Source: Verrucomicrobiota bacterium
Lineage (GTDB): Bacteria; Verrucomicrobiota; Verrucomicrobiia; Opitutales; Opitutaceae
Direction of reading: 5' to 3'
Assembly (NCBI GenBank): GCA_023433275.1
Contig: JAEZDN010000092.1
Location: forward strand, 1-15,957
DNA length: 15,957 nt
Part shown: positions 1 through 7,659 of the stretch, piece after piece
How positions within the stretch are numbered: the stretch's first letter is position 1
Layout of the letters: every line of letters starts with the position of its first letter
Notes under the pieces: model-generated
What the model was told of the DNA's origin: nothing
Databases searched by the model: none
Seen by the model: the letters and a program-made list of their open reading frames with translations, nothing else
Program-made: the position numbers and the translations under genes

Positions 1-62
1 GGGTGCCCCCACCCCGCGAGGCATGGGCCACGAGGCTGAAATCCCGCGGGGTGAGGGCACCC
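1..62. repeat. Near-perfect 18-bp inverted repeat
   Basis: Bases 1-18 and 45-62 are reverse complements at 17 of 18 positions and enclose a 26-base loop. The left arm begins at the window edge, so the element may extend further out. It lies beyond the end of the minus-strand oxidoreductase gene, in DNA with no supported gene. It could be a dispersed REP-like palindrome or a terminator for a gene outside the window. There is no T-run on either side. Confidence 0.55.
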
Positions 63-151
63 CGCCCACAACAAACCGGTCATGCGCGTCGGCCGGCACC
101 ACCCGTCCGCCGTCGAGGGCCGGTGCCAGCAAATGCCGATGACAACGCGAA

Positions 152-183
152 GGCCCGCCGCACGACACCGCGATCGGCGGGCC
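152..183 (-). terminator. Possible terminator hairpin after the first oxidoreductase
   Basis: GGCCCGCCG (152-160) and CGGCGGGCC (175-183) form a perfect 9-bp GC-rich stem with a 14-base loop, about 10 bases past the minus-strand stop at 194. The bases that follow on the minus strand are only mildly T-rich, so this is not a textbook intrinsic terminator. Position and symmetry are the support. Confidence 0.4.
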
Positions 184-193
184 GTGACGGCGC

Positions 194-1630
194 CTATACC
201 GCGTAGCCCTTCCGCATCGGGCGTTGCAGCATCGCGTTCGCCCGTTCATCGCCCACAAAGGCCTCCGCCGCCGGGTCCCAATCCAGCGCGCTCCGCCCAA
301 GCCGGATCGCTATGTTCGCCAGGTGCGGCACCGTGATCGAGCGGTGCCCGACCTCGATCGGCGTAATCGTGTCGGTGCGATTGAAAATCGCGTCCACGAA
401 GTTCCTCTCGTGGAGCCGGCTCTCATAAAGGCGGATCTCGCCGTCGCGAATTCGCTCGCGACGCAATTCGGCCGGCGTGGTCACCAGGCTGTCGCGATTC
501 ACGAACAGCGTCTTCCCGTCCTCGCCCTCGAAGAGGATGCCATTGGGGTGCTTGTTCGAAACGTTCACCCGCACGCCGCCGGGATAGATCACGTCGAAGT
601 CGAAATCGGTGGACGTGTTGTACAGCGCCGCCGCATCGGGCTGCGTCACGCCGCGGATCTCGATCCGGGACGGTCCACTCGCATCCATCCCGAGCGCCCA
701 TTGCACGATGTCGAGGTGATGCGCACCCCAGTCGGTGATCATGCCGCCCGAGAAATCATAATTGTGCCGCCAGTTGAGCTGGAACAGGGCGGGCACGTAA
801 GGACGCTCCGGGGCGGGCCCGAGCCAGAGATCGTAATTCACGCCGGCGGGCGGCGTCTCGGGCTGGGTGCGGTCAGCCAGTTTCGACCAATTGGTGTGCC
901 CGCCAGGCAACCCCACCTTGATGCTCGCGATCCGACCGAGCCGGCCGTTGCGCACGAACTCGCACGCCGTCCGAAAATACTGGCTGCTGCGCTGCTGGCT
1001 GCCCGTTTGCCAGACAATGGCGTTGGCCGCTACCTCCCGAGCCATGCGGCGACCTTCCCCCACGGTGAGCGACAACGGCTTTTGCCCATACACGTGCAGT
1101 CCCCGGCGCGCGGCCAGCACCGCAATCGCGCAGTGCCAATGGTCGGGCGCACTGACCACGACCGCGTCCAGGTCCTCGCGGTCAAACATCTCGCGGAAAT
1201 CCTCATACGCGCGGCAGCCCGTGTAGCTTCCCGAAGCCTGCTCGGCGTAATGCGCCTCCACGATTCGACGCCCGACCTGGCGTCCGCCGCTTTTCTCGCC
1301 GCCATAGCCATAATTGCCCAGCTCGTTCACGGGATCCGCCACCGCGACGACCTGCAGCCGCTCATCGGCCAGGAAATTGGGGGTCGTTGAATGCGCTATC
1401 GTGCCGAATCCCACCAGGCCCACCGTAAGCCGGCTCCCGGCGGCCGGACGCTTCGCCCCGGGCTTGGGCGCGGTCGTGCAGCCGGTCAGCAGGCCGGCCG
1501 CGACGAGGGCGGAATGTTTGATGAAATCACGACGATGCAGGGAACGACTCATGGGGTGTGGATCGGGGGTGAGGAGTAAGGCAACCGAGCCACAAAACCC
1601 GGAATGTCCAACGAGTTCAATCCCGCGCAT
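194..1630 (-). CDS. Tat-exported Gfo/Idh/MocA family oxidoreductase, predicted lipoprotein
   Basis: This is an NAD(P)-dependent sugar- or polyol-type dehydrogenase of the Gfo/Idh/MocA family. Counting from the internal ATG at 1552, a twin-arginine signal (HRRDFIKHSALVAAG, residues 6-20) runs into a lipobox LLTGC (21-25), so the protein is probably exported folded and anchored by lipid. The Rossmann motif GFGTIA is at 48-53, APDHWH at 135-140, QKP (in place of the usual EKP) at 157-159, and the C-terminal-domain motif GAHHLD at 276-281. I chose the ATG at 1630 because it has a near-consensus Shine-Dalgarno at ideal spacing, giving 478 residues. The ATG at 1552 gives 452 residues, has no such site, but makes a more typical Tat peptide. 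The substrate is unknown. A second family member lies at 4921. The family call is firm and the start is not. Confidence 0.9.
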   Translation of the reverse strand: MRGIELVGHSGFCGSVALLLTPDPHPMSRSLHRRDFIKHSALVAAGLLTGCTTAPKPGAKRPAAGSRLTVGLVGFGTIAHSTTPNFLADERLQVVAVADPVNELGNYGYGGEKSGGRQVGRRIVEAHYAEQASGSYTGCRAYEDFREMFDREDLDAVVVSAPDHWHCAIAVLAARRGLHVYGQKPLSLTVGEGRRMAREVAANAIVWQTGSQQRSSQYFRTACEFVRNGRLGRIASIKVGLPGGHTNWSKLADRTQPETPPAGVNYDLWLGPAPERPYVPALFQLNWRHNYDFSGGMITDWGAHHLDIVQWALGMDASGPSRIEIRGVTQPDAAALYNTSTDFDFDVIYPGGVRVNVSNKHPNGILFEGEDGKTLFVNRDSLVTTPAELRRERIRDGEIRLYESRLHERNFVDAIFNRTDTITPIEVGHRSITVPHLANIAIRLGRSALDWDPAAEAFVGDERANAMLQRPMRKGYAV

Positions 1631-1663
1631 GCGCATCACCTCCCTTTTCGCTGCGTGATGCGC
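1631..1663 (-). promoter_or_regulatory. Shine-Dalgarno inside a perfect 9-bp hairpin
   Basis: On the minus strand, GGAGGTGAT (1643 to 1635) matches the 16S anti-Shine-Dalgarno over nine bases. Its GGAGG core lies 8 bases before the ATG at 1630. The same stretch is the right half of a perfect stem: GCGCATCAC (1663-1655) pairs with GTGATGCGC (1639-1631) across a 15-base loop. The loop holds most of the GGAGG core, and the stem ends right at the start codon. Most other genes here have no clear Shine-Dalgarno. This supports the 1630 start and suggests structure-controlled translation of the oxidoreductase, which is an inference. Confidence 0.55.
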
Positions 1664-1829
1664 GTCGGCCTGCCGCGCCTCCCTCATCCGGACCGAAGCT
1701 GTCGGAATGATGATCGCTTGGAGGATGCCCAAACCGGATGGCACGCGCTGATCATCGCGTGGTGCTGCGGGCGCCGGACCAGCGCGTTGAGGTCGAGTCA
1801 CCCCGACTGCTCCCCCGCCCGCACAACGC

Positions 1830-3218
1830 TCAGGAGCCCCCGGCTCTCGTCATGGTCACGGGATCCAAGGCGCGGTCCAGGTCCGCCGCCGCCATCAACC
1901 CACGCGCCAGCACCACTTCGCGCAGCGAGCGCCCCGTCTCAAACGCCTCCTTCCCCGCCTGCGCCGCCGCGTCGTAACCGATGTGCGGCGTCAGGGCCGT
2001 CACCAGCATCAGCGATCGCTCCGTGTACTCACGGCACCGTTCGACGTCCGCCTCGAGCCCGCGCACGCATTTCTCCGCAAACACCCGCGCGCCGTTTGCG
2101 AGGCACGGAATGGCCTCGTGGAGGCAATGTGCGATCAGCGGCAGCGTGGCGTTGAGTTCGAGATGTCCCTCCCGGCCGCAGGCCATGACCGTCTGCATCA
2201 GACCCTGCACATAAAGCCCCACCTGCACGAGCATCTCGGACAACACCGGGTTAGCCTTGCCCGGCATGATCGAGGATCCGGGCTGGATGACCGGCAGTTT
2301 CAACTCCGCCAGGCCGCCCCGCGGGCCGGACCCGAGCAGCCGGATGTCATTGGCAATCTTGGTGAGGCTTGCGGCCACCGCGACCAGGTCGCCCGCCACC
2401 TCCACGCAATCATCGCGCGCCGCCTGCGCCTCGAAGTGATTGCGCGCTTCCTGAAATGCAATCCCGGTCTCGGCGGTCAGGATCCGGCAGACGTGGGCGG
2501 CGAAGTCCGGGTGCGTGTTCAGTCCGGTGCCGACGGCCGTCCCGCCGATCGCGAGTTCCCCGATCACGCCGATCGCCCGCTGCACCCGGGCCACCGACTT
2601 GCGCACCTGGCTGGCATAACCCGAGAACTCCTGGCCGAGCGTGAGGGGCGTGGCGTCCATCAGGTGCGTGCGGCCGAGCTTCACGACGCTCGCAAACTCC
2701 ACCGACTTCTTCTCGATCGCGGCCGCCAGGGCTTCGAGCGCCGGGACCAGTTCCCAATGCAGGACCAGCGCCACGCTCACGTGGAGCGCGGTCGGGATCA
2801 CGTCATTCGACGACTGGCCCAGGTTCACCTCGTCATTCGGATGAACCGCCAGCGGGGTCCCCGGCGCCCCGCCCGCGAGTTGCGTGGCCCGCCGCGCGAT
2901 CACCTCGTTGACGTTCGTGTTGGTCGAGGTGCCGGAACCGGTTTGAAAGACGTCCACCGGGAACTGCTCGGCATGCTCACCCTCGGCAATCTCCCGCGCC
3001 GCCTGCTCGATCAATCGGCCCTTCTCGGGTCCGAGCCGCCCCAGCGCGCCATTCGCCTGCGCGGCGGCCAGCTTCACCAGGCCCAGCCCGCGGATGAAGG
3101 CGGGGGGCATCGGCCGGCCGCTGATCGGGAAGTTCAGCACGGCCCGTTGCGTCGACGCACCCCAAAGTGCGTTTTCCGGTACCTTCATCGTCCCAAGCGA
3201 ATCAGTTTCTTGGCGCAT
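1830..3218 (-). CDS. fumC: Class II fumarate hydratase
   Basis: The enzyme reversibly hydrates fumarate to L-malate in the TCA cycle, in the cytoplasm, as an iron-independent homotetramer. At 462 residues it is the normal family length. Recognisable blocks in order are TGSGTSTNTNVNEV (93-106), HPNDEVNLGQSSNDV (126-140), GRTHLMDATPLTLGQEF (182-198) with the conserved histidine 185, and the superfamily signature GSSIMPGKANP (314-324) on the catalytic serine loop. The PGK wording and the overall sequence favour fumarase over aspartase, whose signature usually reads PAK. The ATG at 3218 is preferred over an upstream TTG at 3227 because family members begin close to this point. No strong Shine-Dalgarno was seen. 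It lies on the minus strand between the oxidoreductase and the M50 gene, with gaps of about 150-200 bases, so it may have its own promoter. Confidence 0.96.
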   Translation of the reverse strand: MRQETDSLGTMKVPENALWGASTQRAVLNFPISGRPMPPAFIRGLGLVKLAAAQANGALGRLGPEKGRLIEQAAREIAEGEHAEQFPVDVFQTGSGTSTNTNVNEVIARRATQLAGGAPGTPLAVHPNDEVNLGQSSNDVIPTALHVSVALVLHWELVPALEALAAAIEKKSVEFASVVKLGRTHLMDATPLTLGQEFSGYASQVRKSVARVQRAIGVIGELAIGGTAVGTGLNTHPDFAAHVCRILTAETGIAFQEARNHFEAQAARDDCVEVAGDLVAVAASLTKIANDIRLLGSGPRGGLAELKLPVIQPGSSIMPGKANPVLSEMLVQVGLYVQGLMQTVMACGREGHLELNATLPLIAHCLHEAIPCLANGARVFAEKCVRGLEADVERCREYTERSLMLVTALTPHIGYDAAAQAGKEAFETGRSLREVVLARGLMAAADLDRALDPVTMTRAGGS

Positions 3219-3317
3219 TCTTATCAACGACCCGGGGAATGACCGTTTGTTCGCGCCCGCAGGACCACAGCGCCCGACTCAAGCGCAACCGGCACGGCCG
3301 CACCGCCTTGCCGGAAT

Positions 3318-3346
3318 GACGCGCGGGCGGAATTGTGGCCCGCGTC
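3318..3346 (-). terminator. Imperfect hairpin after the M50 protease gene
   Basis: On the minus strand GACGCGGGC pairs with GCCCGCGCGTC across a 9-base loop if two bases bulge out. The hairpin begins about 20 bases past the M50 stop (3366) and before the fumarase start (3218). No T-run follows. It is a weak candidate for termination or mRNA end protection. Confidence 0.25.
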
Positions 3347-3365
3347 TGGCGGCACCCGGGAAGAT

Positions 3366-4277
3366 TCAGGCATCGCGGATCGAGGCATCCCAGGTGCGCT
3401 GGTCGCGTTCGCTGCCACAATCCGGGCACACGGTTCGGTCCAATGGCGTCGCGCAATGCGGACACTGTGCCCCGGTGACAAAGGGATCGAACGCCTGCCG
3501 GCAGGCCGGGCACAGCCAGTAGTTTCCCCGCGGGGGCGACGCGCGGCATTCGGGACAACGAAACTCCGCGCGGCGCGGCAACTGCTCGACCTGCCGCAGC
3601 TCCTTCGCCTGTTGGAAACTTTTCCAGCACGTCGACAACATGAACAGCGCCATGATGCCCGTCCAGATCGACTGGAGCCAAACGGCCAGTCCCACCAAGG
3701 CCACTCCGCCGAGCAGGCCCACGCCCGTGGCGGCGAGCAGGCTCCGCGCCTTGCCGAGCGGATACCAGAGCAACGACCGCAGGATCTGTCCGCCATCCAG
3801 CGGGTACACCGGGAGCAGGTTGAAAATCAACAGCACCACATCCATCCAGATCAGTGTCCTCAGGAAGATGTGGAGGTCGGGTCGCCCGTCGAGCGCCCCG
3901 GTCGCGGCCGCGCCATAATAAATGCCCAGGAACACGGGCAACAGCACCACGTTCACCAACGGTCCCGCCGCGATGCTCCACAGGGTGGCGCCAGGCCGTG
4001 CCGGCGGTGCCACGTAAGCCACGCCGCCGAGCGGCCACAACACGATCTGGTCGGCGCGTCCGCCCACCTGCCGGCACGCGAGCGCATGGCCGAATTCATG
4101 CATCAGCACGACCCCGAACAAAGCCAGGTACTCGGCCAACGCCCAGGCCGGCGACTCATAACGGGGCGCCCGCGAGGAAACCGAATAGATCGCGACGACG
4201 AACCACGACCAATGGACGTGGACGTCGATGCTCCACAGGCGGAAAAAGCGAACGGACCCTTGCCGGTCAGGATTCAT
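3366..4277 (-). CDS. M50 site-2 protease family zinc metalloprotease with C-terminal double zinc ribbon
   Basis: This is a polytopic membrane zinc protease of the S2P/M50 type, 303 residues. The catalytic HEFGH is at 60-64 in a hydrophobic segment, and the second metal-binding motif NLLPVYPLDGG is at 153-163 (aspartate 161). Hydrophobic stretches around 22-32, 46-60, 100-122, 140-158 and 180-216 fit a multi-spanning enzyme that cleaves within membranes. After the core come eight cysteines in four CxxC pairs (241/244, 256/259, 272/275, 284/287), reading as two rubredoxin-like zinc ribbons in tandem. There is no PDZ or CBS domain. The ATG at 4277 is chosen because the family core begins just after it; frames further upstream add unrelated sequence. 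The gene diverges from the response regulator at 4444 across 166 bases that must carry both promoters. Its substrate is unknown. Confidence 0.9.
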   Translation of the reverse strand: MNPDRQGSVRFFRLWSIDVHVHWSWFVVAIYSVSSRAPRYESPAWALAEYLALFGVVLMHEFGHALACRQVGGRADQIVLWPLGGVAYVAPPARPGATLWSIAAGPLVNVVLLPVFLGIYYGAAATGALDGRPDLHIFLRTLIWMDVVLLIFNLLPVYPLDGGQILRSLLWYPLGKARSLLAATGVGLLGGVALVGLAVWLQSIWTGIMALFMLSTCWKSFQQAKELRQVEQLPRRAEFRCPECRASPPRGNYWLCPACRQAFDPFVTGAQCPHCATPLDRTVCPDCGSERDQRTWDASIRDA

Positions 4278-4443
4278 GCCGGACAGCAACCCTTCTGCCG
4301 GCCGAGCGCAATCGACAATCCACCCCCCGATCCAACCGGCGAAATTCGCTACAACCGGCTGGGTGATGAACCCGCCAGTTCGGGATTGTATGACACGCCC
4401 GGACACTTACCTTCCGCGACATGTCGGCTTCCTTCCACGCCCT

Positions 4444-4827
4444 ATGAGTCGCATTCTCCTGGTCGACGATCACGAGCCTGTCTGCCTCTCCCTCCAGACC
4501 ATGATCCGGGGGATGGGACACGATACGTTGATGGCCACCACCGGCCGGCAGGCGCTGGCCCTGCACCAACAGACCCCCGTGGATGTCCTGGTCACCGATA
4601 TCTTCATGCCCGACATGGATGGCTATGAGCTCATCCAGAAATTCCGTCGTGATTACCCGGAGGTCAAGGTGGTCGCCATGAGCGGCGGCATTCCCCGTGC
4701 TCCCGGCGGACCCTATCTCGAGGTCGCCGAACGGTTCGGCGCCCAATGGCTGCTGCGAAAACCATTCAGCGCCACGCGCCTCATCGAGGTCATCAGCGAG
4801 GCCACCGGCGAAGCCGTCGGCCCGTGA
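4444..4827 (+). CDS. Single-domain (REC-only) response regulator
   Basis: This is a 127-residue receiver domain with no output domain, resembling CheY- or Spo0F-type phosphorelay proteins. The acidic pair is D8-D9 in ILLVDD, the phospho-acceptor aspartate is D52 in VTDIFMPDMDG, and the conserved switch serine and lysine are S80 (VVAMSG) and K106 (LRKPF). The ATG at 4444 places the first beta strand at residues 3-7, as in the family, although the frame is open further upstream. No histidine kinase lies in the window, so its partner is unknown. It is divergent from the M50 protease gene and sits 93 bases before an oxidoreductase on the same strand, possibly sharing its transcript. Confidence 0.92.
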   Translation: MSRILLVDDHEPVCLSLQTMIRGMGHDTLMATTGRQALALHQQTPVDVLVTDIFMPDMDGYELIQKFRRDYPEVKVVAMSGGIPRAPGGPYLEVAERFGAQWLLRKPFSATRLIEVISEATGEAVGP

Positions 4828-4920
4828 TCGCGTCCGCGTGAACGCGCGCCCGGTTCACCTGCCACCGCCCCCTGCCTTTTCCAGCTGCGCGATCGCGCGC
4901 GGCCGCTTTTTCCCACCCCT

Positions 4921-6276
4921 ATGAATCGCCGCTCCTTCGTGTCCTCCCTCGCCGCCGCTGGCGCCGTCGTCGCCACCTCCCGCAAGCTGCTCGCTGCTGA
5001 CACCCCCTCCCGTCCGCGCGTCGGCGTCATTGGCGCCGGGTGGTACGGCGGGGTGAATCTCGGTGTTTTTGCCCGCTGCACCGACGTGGAATTCGTCTCC
5101 CTCTGCGACGTCAACCAGCGCGCCCTTGAAAAAACCCTCAAGCTCGTCGCCGGGCTCCAGTCCCGGGTCCCGCGCACTTTTGCCGATTACCGCGAGATGC
5201 TCGCGGCCGGCGGACACGACATCGTGATCGTCGCCACCCCCGACCATTGGCACGCGCTCCCGGCCATCGCCGCCATGCAGGCCGGGGCGGATGTCTATCT
5301 TGAAAAGCCCATCAGCGTCGACGTGATCGAGGGCGAGGCCCTGGTCGCGGCTGCGCGCAAGTACAACCGCGTGGTCCAGGTCAACACCCAGCGTCGCAGC
5401 AACCCGCTCTACGCCGAGGCCCGCGAACGCTTCATCACCAGCGGTCGCCTCGGTCGCATCGGCCTCGTCGAGACCTATAGCTACCTGCACGGGCGGCCCA
5501 CCGGGATCATCCCCGAAGCCGCCGTGCCCGCCCACCTGGATTATGAATCCTGGGCCGGCCCCGCGCCAAAGCTGCCTTACCGGGCCATGATGGAAGACCG
5601 CGGCTGGCGGAATTTCCAGGAGTATGGCAACGGCCAGATCGGCGATCTCGGCGTGCACATGATCGACAAGGTGCGCTGGCTCCTTGGACTCGGCTGGCCC
5701 GAGTCGATCGTATCAACCGGCGGCATCCTCACCGACCCGGCCCCTTACACGTCCACCATTTCCGACACCCAGCGCAGTGTCTTCCGCTACCCCGGCCTCA
5801 ATGTCAGCTGGGAGCACCGCACCTGGGGCGCCTCGCCCATCCCCCAACGCCACTGGAGCGACCAGTGGGGCGCGCGTTTCATCGGCACCAAGGGCACGCT
5901 CAACCTGACCATGTTCGAGTGTGTGTTCACCCCCGCCGACGGCGGCCCGCGCGAAGGCCGCAACCTCCATTCGTCCTCGGGCAATTTGGAGAACATCGAT
6001 TTCAATTGGGGCGGGCACACCTACGAGGAAACCGAGAATCGCCACGTCCTCGACTTCATGGCCGCGCGGGCCCGGCGCTCCCGTCCCGTGGCCGACATCG
6101 AGGAAGGACACATTTCCAGCGCCATGTGCGCCCTCGCCAATCTCTCCCAGGAACTCGGTCGCCCCCTCGCCTACGATCCGAAAACCCGCAGCATCCCGGG
6201 GGACGCCGAAGCCACCGCCCGCCTGGCTCGCCCCTACCGCGCCCCCTGGATCCATCCCGATCCCGCTAACGTCTGA
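4921..6276 (+). CDS. Tat-exported Gfo/Idh/MocA family oxidoreductase
   Basis: This is a second predicted NAD(P)-dependent sugar dehydrogenase of the Gfo/Idh/MocA family, 451 residues. It opens with a twin-arginine signal (NRRSFVSSLAAAGAVVA, residues 2-18). There is no lipobox cysteine, so the mature protein is probably soluble in the periplasm. The nucleotide-binding motif is GAGWYG at 38-43, ATPDHWH lies at 105-111, the canonical EKP at 128-130, and the C-terminal-domain motif GDLGVHMID at 241-249. It differs from the oxidoreductase at 194-1630 in signal type and in having EKP rather than QKP, so they are distant paralogs rather than a recent duplication. No Shine-Dalgarno is visible before the ATG. 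The stop codon overlaps the first base of a palindromic repeat (6276-6426). The substrate cannot be told from sequence. Confidence 0.94.
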   Translation: MNRRSFVSSLAAAGAVVATSRKLLAADTPSRPRVGVIGAGWYGGVNLGVFARCTDVEFVSLCDVNQRALEKTLKLVAGLQSRVPRTFADYREMLAAGGHDIVIVATPDHWHALPAIAAMQAGADVYLEKPISVDVIEGEALVAAARKYNRVVQVNTQRRSNPLYAEARERFITSGRLGRIGLVETYSYLHGRPTGIIPEAAVPAHLDYESWAGPAPKLPYRAMMEDRGWRNFQEYGNGQIGDLGVHMIDKVRWLLGLGWPESIVSTGGILTDPAPYTSTISDTQRSVFRYPGLNVSWEHRTWGASPIPQRHWSDQWGARFIGTKGTLNLTMFECVFTPADGGPREGRNLHSSSGNLENIDFNWGGHTYEETENRHVLDFMAARARRSRPVADIEEGHISSAMCALANLSQELGRPLAYDPKTRSIPGDAEATARLARPYRAPWIHPDPANV

Positions 6277-6426
6277 GCCGGAACGATGGAGATGGAGCGA
6301 AACTGCCCCGTGCGCGCAGTCGAACTATTCCATTGTAGGGGCGTGGCTCGTCCACGCCCTTGTTGCCCGTGGCAAGTGAAGGGCGCGGTCAAGCCGCGCC
6401 CCTACGTCACCTGCATGATCCCGGCT
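6276..6426. repeat. Palindromic dispersed element, copy 1 (two-hairpin form)
   Basis: The ends read AGCCGGAAC and, in reverse complement, AGCCGGGATCATG. Inside are a hairpin with arms GGGCGTGG and CCACGCCC (6339-6359, loop CTCGT) and another with arms GGGCGCGG and CCGCGCCC (6381-6401, loop TCAAG). These two are framed by GTAGGGGCG (6335-6343) and CGCCCCTAC (6397-6405). Bases 6301-6370 match 11868-11937 at 67 of 70 positions. The element fills most of the gap between two convergent genes and may terminate transcription from both sides. No coding capacity was seen. Confidence 0.8.
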
Positions 6427-6464
6427 GAGCCCGCGCGCCAGCTCGTCGCCGGACGCGGCGGTTT

Positions 6465-7457
6465 TCACCGGCGCTCCGTCCCGGTGAGCGTGGCTCCGCT
6501 CCGCACTTTCAGCACGGCCAGGACTTTCGGCACATAATTGCGGGTCTCCAGCGGGAGGGCCGGGGCGATCTCGGCAAACGTCTTCGCCTTGTGCTTCTGC
6601 AGCGTCCGCTGCACCCGGCCCGGTCCCGCGTTGTAAGCCGCCAGCGCCAGCGGCCAGTCGCCAAAGCGCTTGTGCAGTTGCCGCAGCATTTTCGCCGCGG
6701 CCGCGGCGGACTTGTCGGGGTGCGTGCGCTCGTCGGGCAGCACCGTGCTCAGGCCCAGTTCCTTCGCTGTCGCCGGCATCAGTTGAAACAGGCCCCGCGC
6801 CCCCGCGGGGCTGCGCGCCGTCGGATTGAAGCTGGATTCCACTTCCGCCAGCCACACCAGTTCCGCCGGCACGCCGTTCGCCGCGAATACCGGTTTCAGC
6901 CGCGCCACGTACGCTTCCGCCCGCGCCGGCTTGGCCCTCGCCTGGGCGCGCCGCACCCAATCGTCCAACCCCGGCACAAGTTGACCGGCCCGCGCAGGCG
7001 GCGTTTTTGCCGGGGTTTTGCCGGGCGCGGGACCCGGTGACGGACGCGCCGGTGGCGCCGGTTGGCTCGCTCCTTCCTTCGCGGCCTCGATGTAGTCGAT
7101 CCGCTCCTCCAGCCACGCGACATAATCCTCCCCGCCTTCCACCAGCCGCAACATCGTCAGCGCCGCCCGCGCCTCCGCCTCAAATTCAATCAGCGCCGCG
7201 GGATCGCTTCCGTCCAGTGCCCCCTGCAGTCGCCCCACAAACGCGTCCCACTGCGCCCGATCGGGAAATTCATATTCCTCCTTCACCTCCTCGGGCGCAA
7301 AGGCTTCGAACAGGGTTCGTCCGAGCTCATAAAGCCCGTCGCCCGCACCCTCCGCCGCCGGAGCCTCTTGCGACGTCGACTGCGCCGACCACCCCTGGCC
7401 GACGGCCATCAGCGTCACGAAGAGCAAGGATGCGGATTTCTTTTCCACTCGCCGCAC
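6465..7457 (-). CDS. Lytic transglycosylase, SLT domain (GH23-like)
   Basis: This is a predicted exported peptidoglycan lytic transglycosylase that cleaves the MurNAc-GlcNAc bond to give 1,6-anhydro-muropeptides. Counting from the GTG at 7457 (330 residues), a signal peptide covers about 1-25, ending near QGWSA. An acidic, partly helical region (to about 128) and a proline/alanine-rich linker (about 130-158) lead to the catalytic domain. That domain holds the catalytic glutamate E207 in WLAEVESSFNP, GLFQLMPATA at 222-231, and AYNAGPGR at 274-281. This order is typical of Slt/MltC/MltD-like domains. No LysM repeat is present. The start is uncertain: TTG at 7484 or GTG at 7448 are also possible, and no in-frame ATG precedes the signal peptide. 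The gene converges on the oxidoreductase at 4921 across repeat copy 1. Confidence 0.9.
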   Translation of the reverse strand: MRRVEKKSASLLFVTLMAVGQGWSAQSTSQEAPAAEGAGDGLYELGRTLFEAFAPEEVKEEYEFPDRAQWDAFVGRLQGALDGSDPAALIEFEAEARAALTMLRLVEGGEDYVAWLEERIDYIEAAKEGASQPAPPARPSPGPAPGKTPAKTPPARAGQLVPGLDDWVRRAQARAKPARAEAYVARLKPVFAANGVPAELVWLAEVESSFNPTARSPAGARGLFQLMPATAKELGLSTVLPDERTHPDKSAAAAAKMLRQLHKRFGDWPLALAAYNAGPGRVQRTLQKHKAKTFAEIAPALPLETRNYVPKVLAVLKVRSGATLTGTERR

Positions 7458-7581
7458 AGCTATCCCGCTCTGTTGCCGCCGCAACTCCCATCGGATCCAT
7501 CGCGAAGCGAGCGCACGTTATACCATTGGTTCCTGGGCTCTGGACTCTGGGAAGCGAAGTTCTGACCAGGAATAACCCGGA

Positions 7582-7633
7582 TGACCACGGATCAAGCTGA
7601 TCTGTCCATGCCGATCCGTGCTCGCCGTGGTTC
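7582..7633. repeat. Imperfect intergenic palindrome
   Basis: CACGGATC (7586-7593) and GATCCGTG (7613-7620) are reverse complements, and an overlapping pair CCACGG/CCGTGG (7585-7590 and 7625-7630) gives a second register. It lies between the lytic transglycosylase and the upstream secreted-protein gene. Palindromes of the form ACCACGGAT...ATCCGTGGT are common intergenic repeats in bacteria of this kind; that comparison is from general knowledge. Confidence 0.45.
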
Positions 7634-7659
7634 AGATCCGAATGCCTCGAGTATGGGCC

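Noticed and set aside
224..1390. Long plus-strand open frame opposite the first oxidoreductase
   Set aside because: It is antisense to a gene with clear family motifs. The translation is rich in Arg, His and Pro with no recognisable domain, as expected in high-GC DNA.
1983..3242. 419-codon plus-strand open frame opposite fumarase
   Set aside because: It is antisense to an unmistakable fumarase and shows no family motif or coding-like composition.
4278..4443. Sigma-70 promoters for the divergent M50 and response regulator genes
   Set aside because: Minus-10-like hexamers (TATGAC on plus, TACAAT on minus) occur, but neither has a minus-35 at proper spacing, so no promoter is claimed.
3333..4628. 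431-codon plus-strand open frame across the M50 gene and the response regulator
   Set aside because: It overlaps two well-supported genes in other frames. Its translation is Arg/Pro/Gln-rich with no domain.
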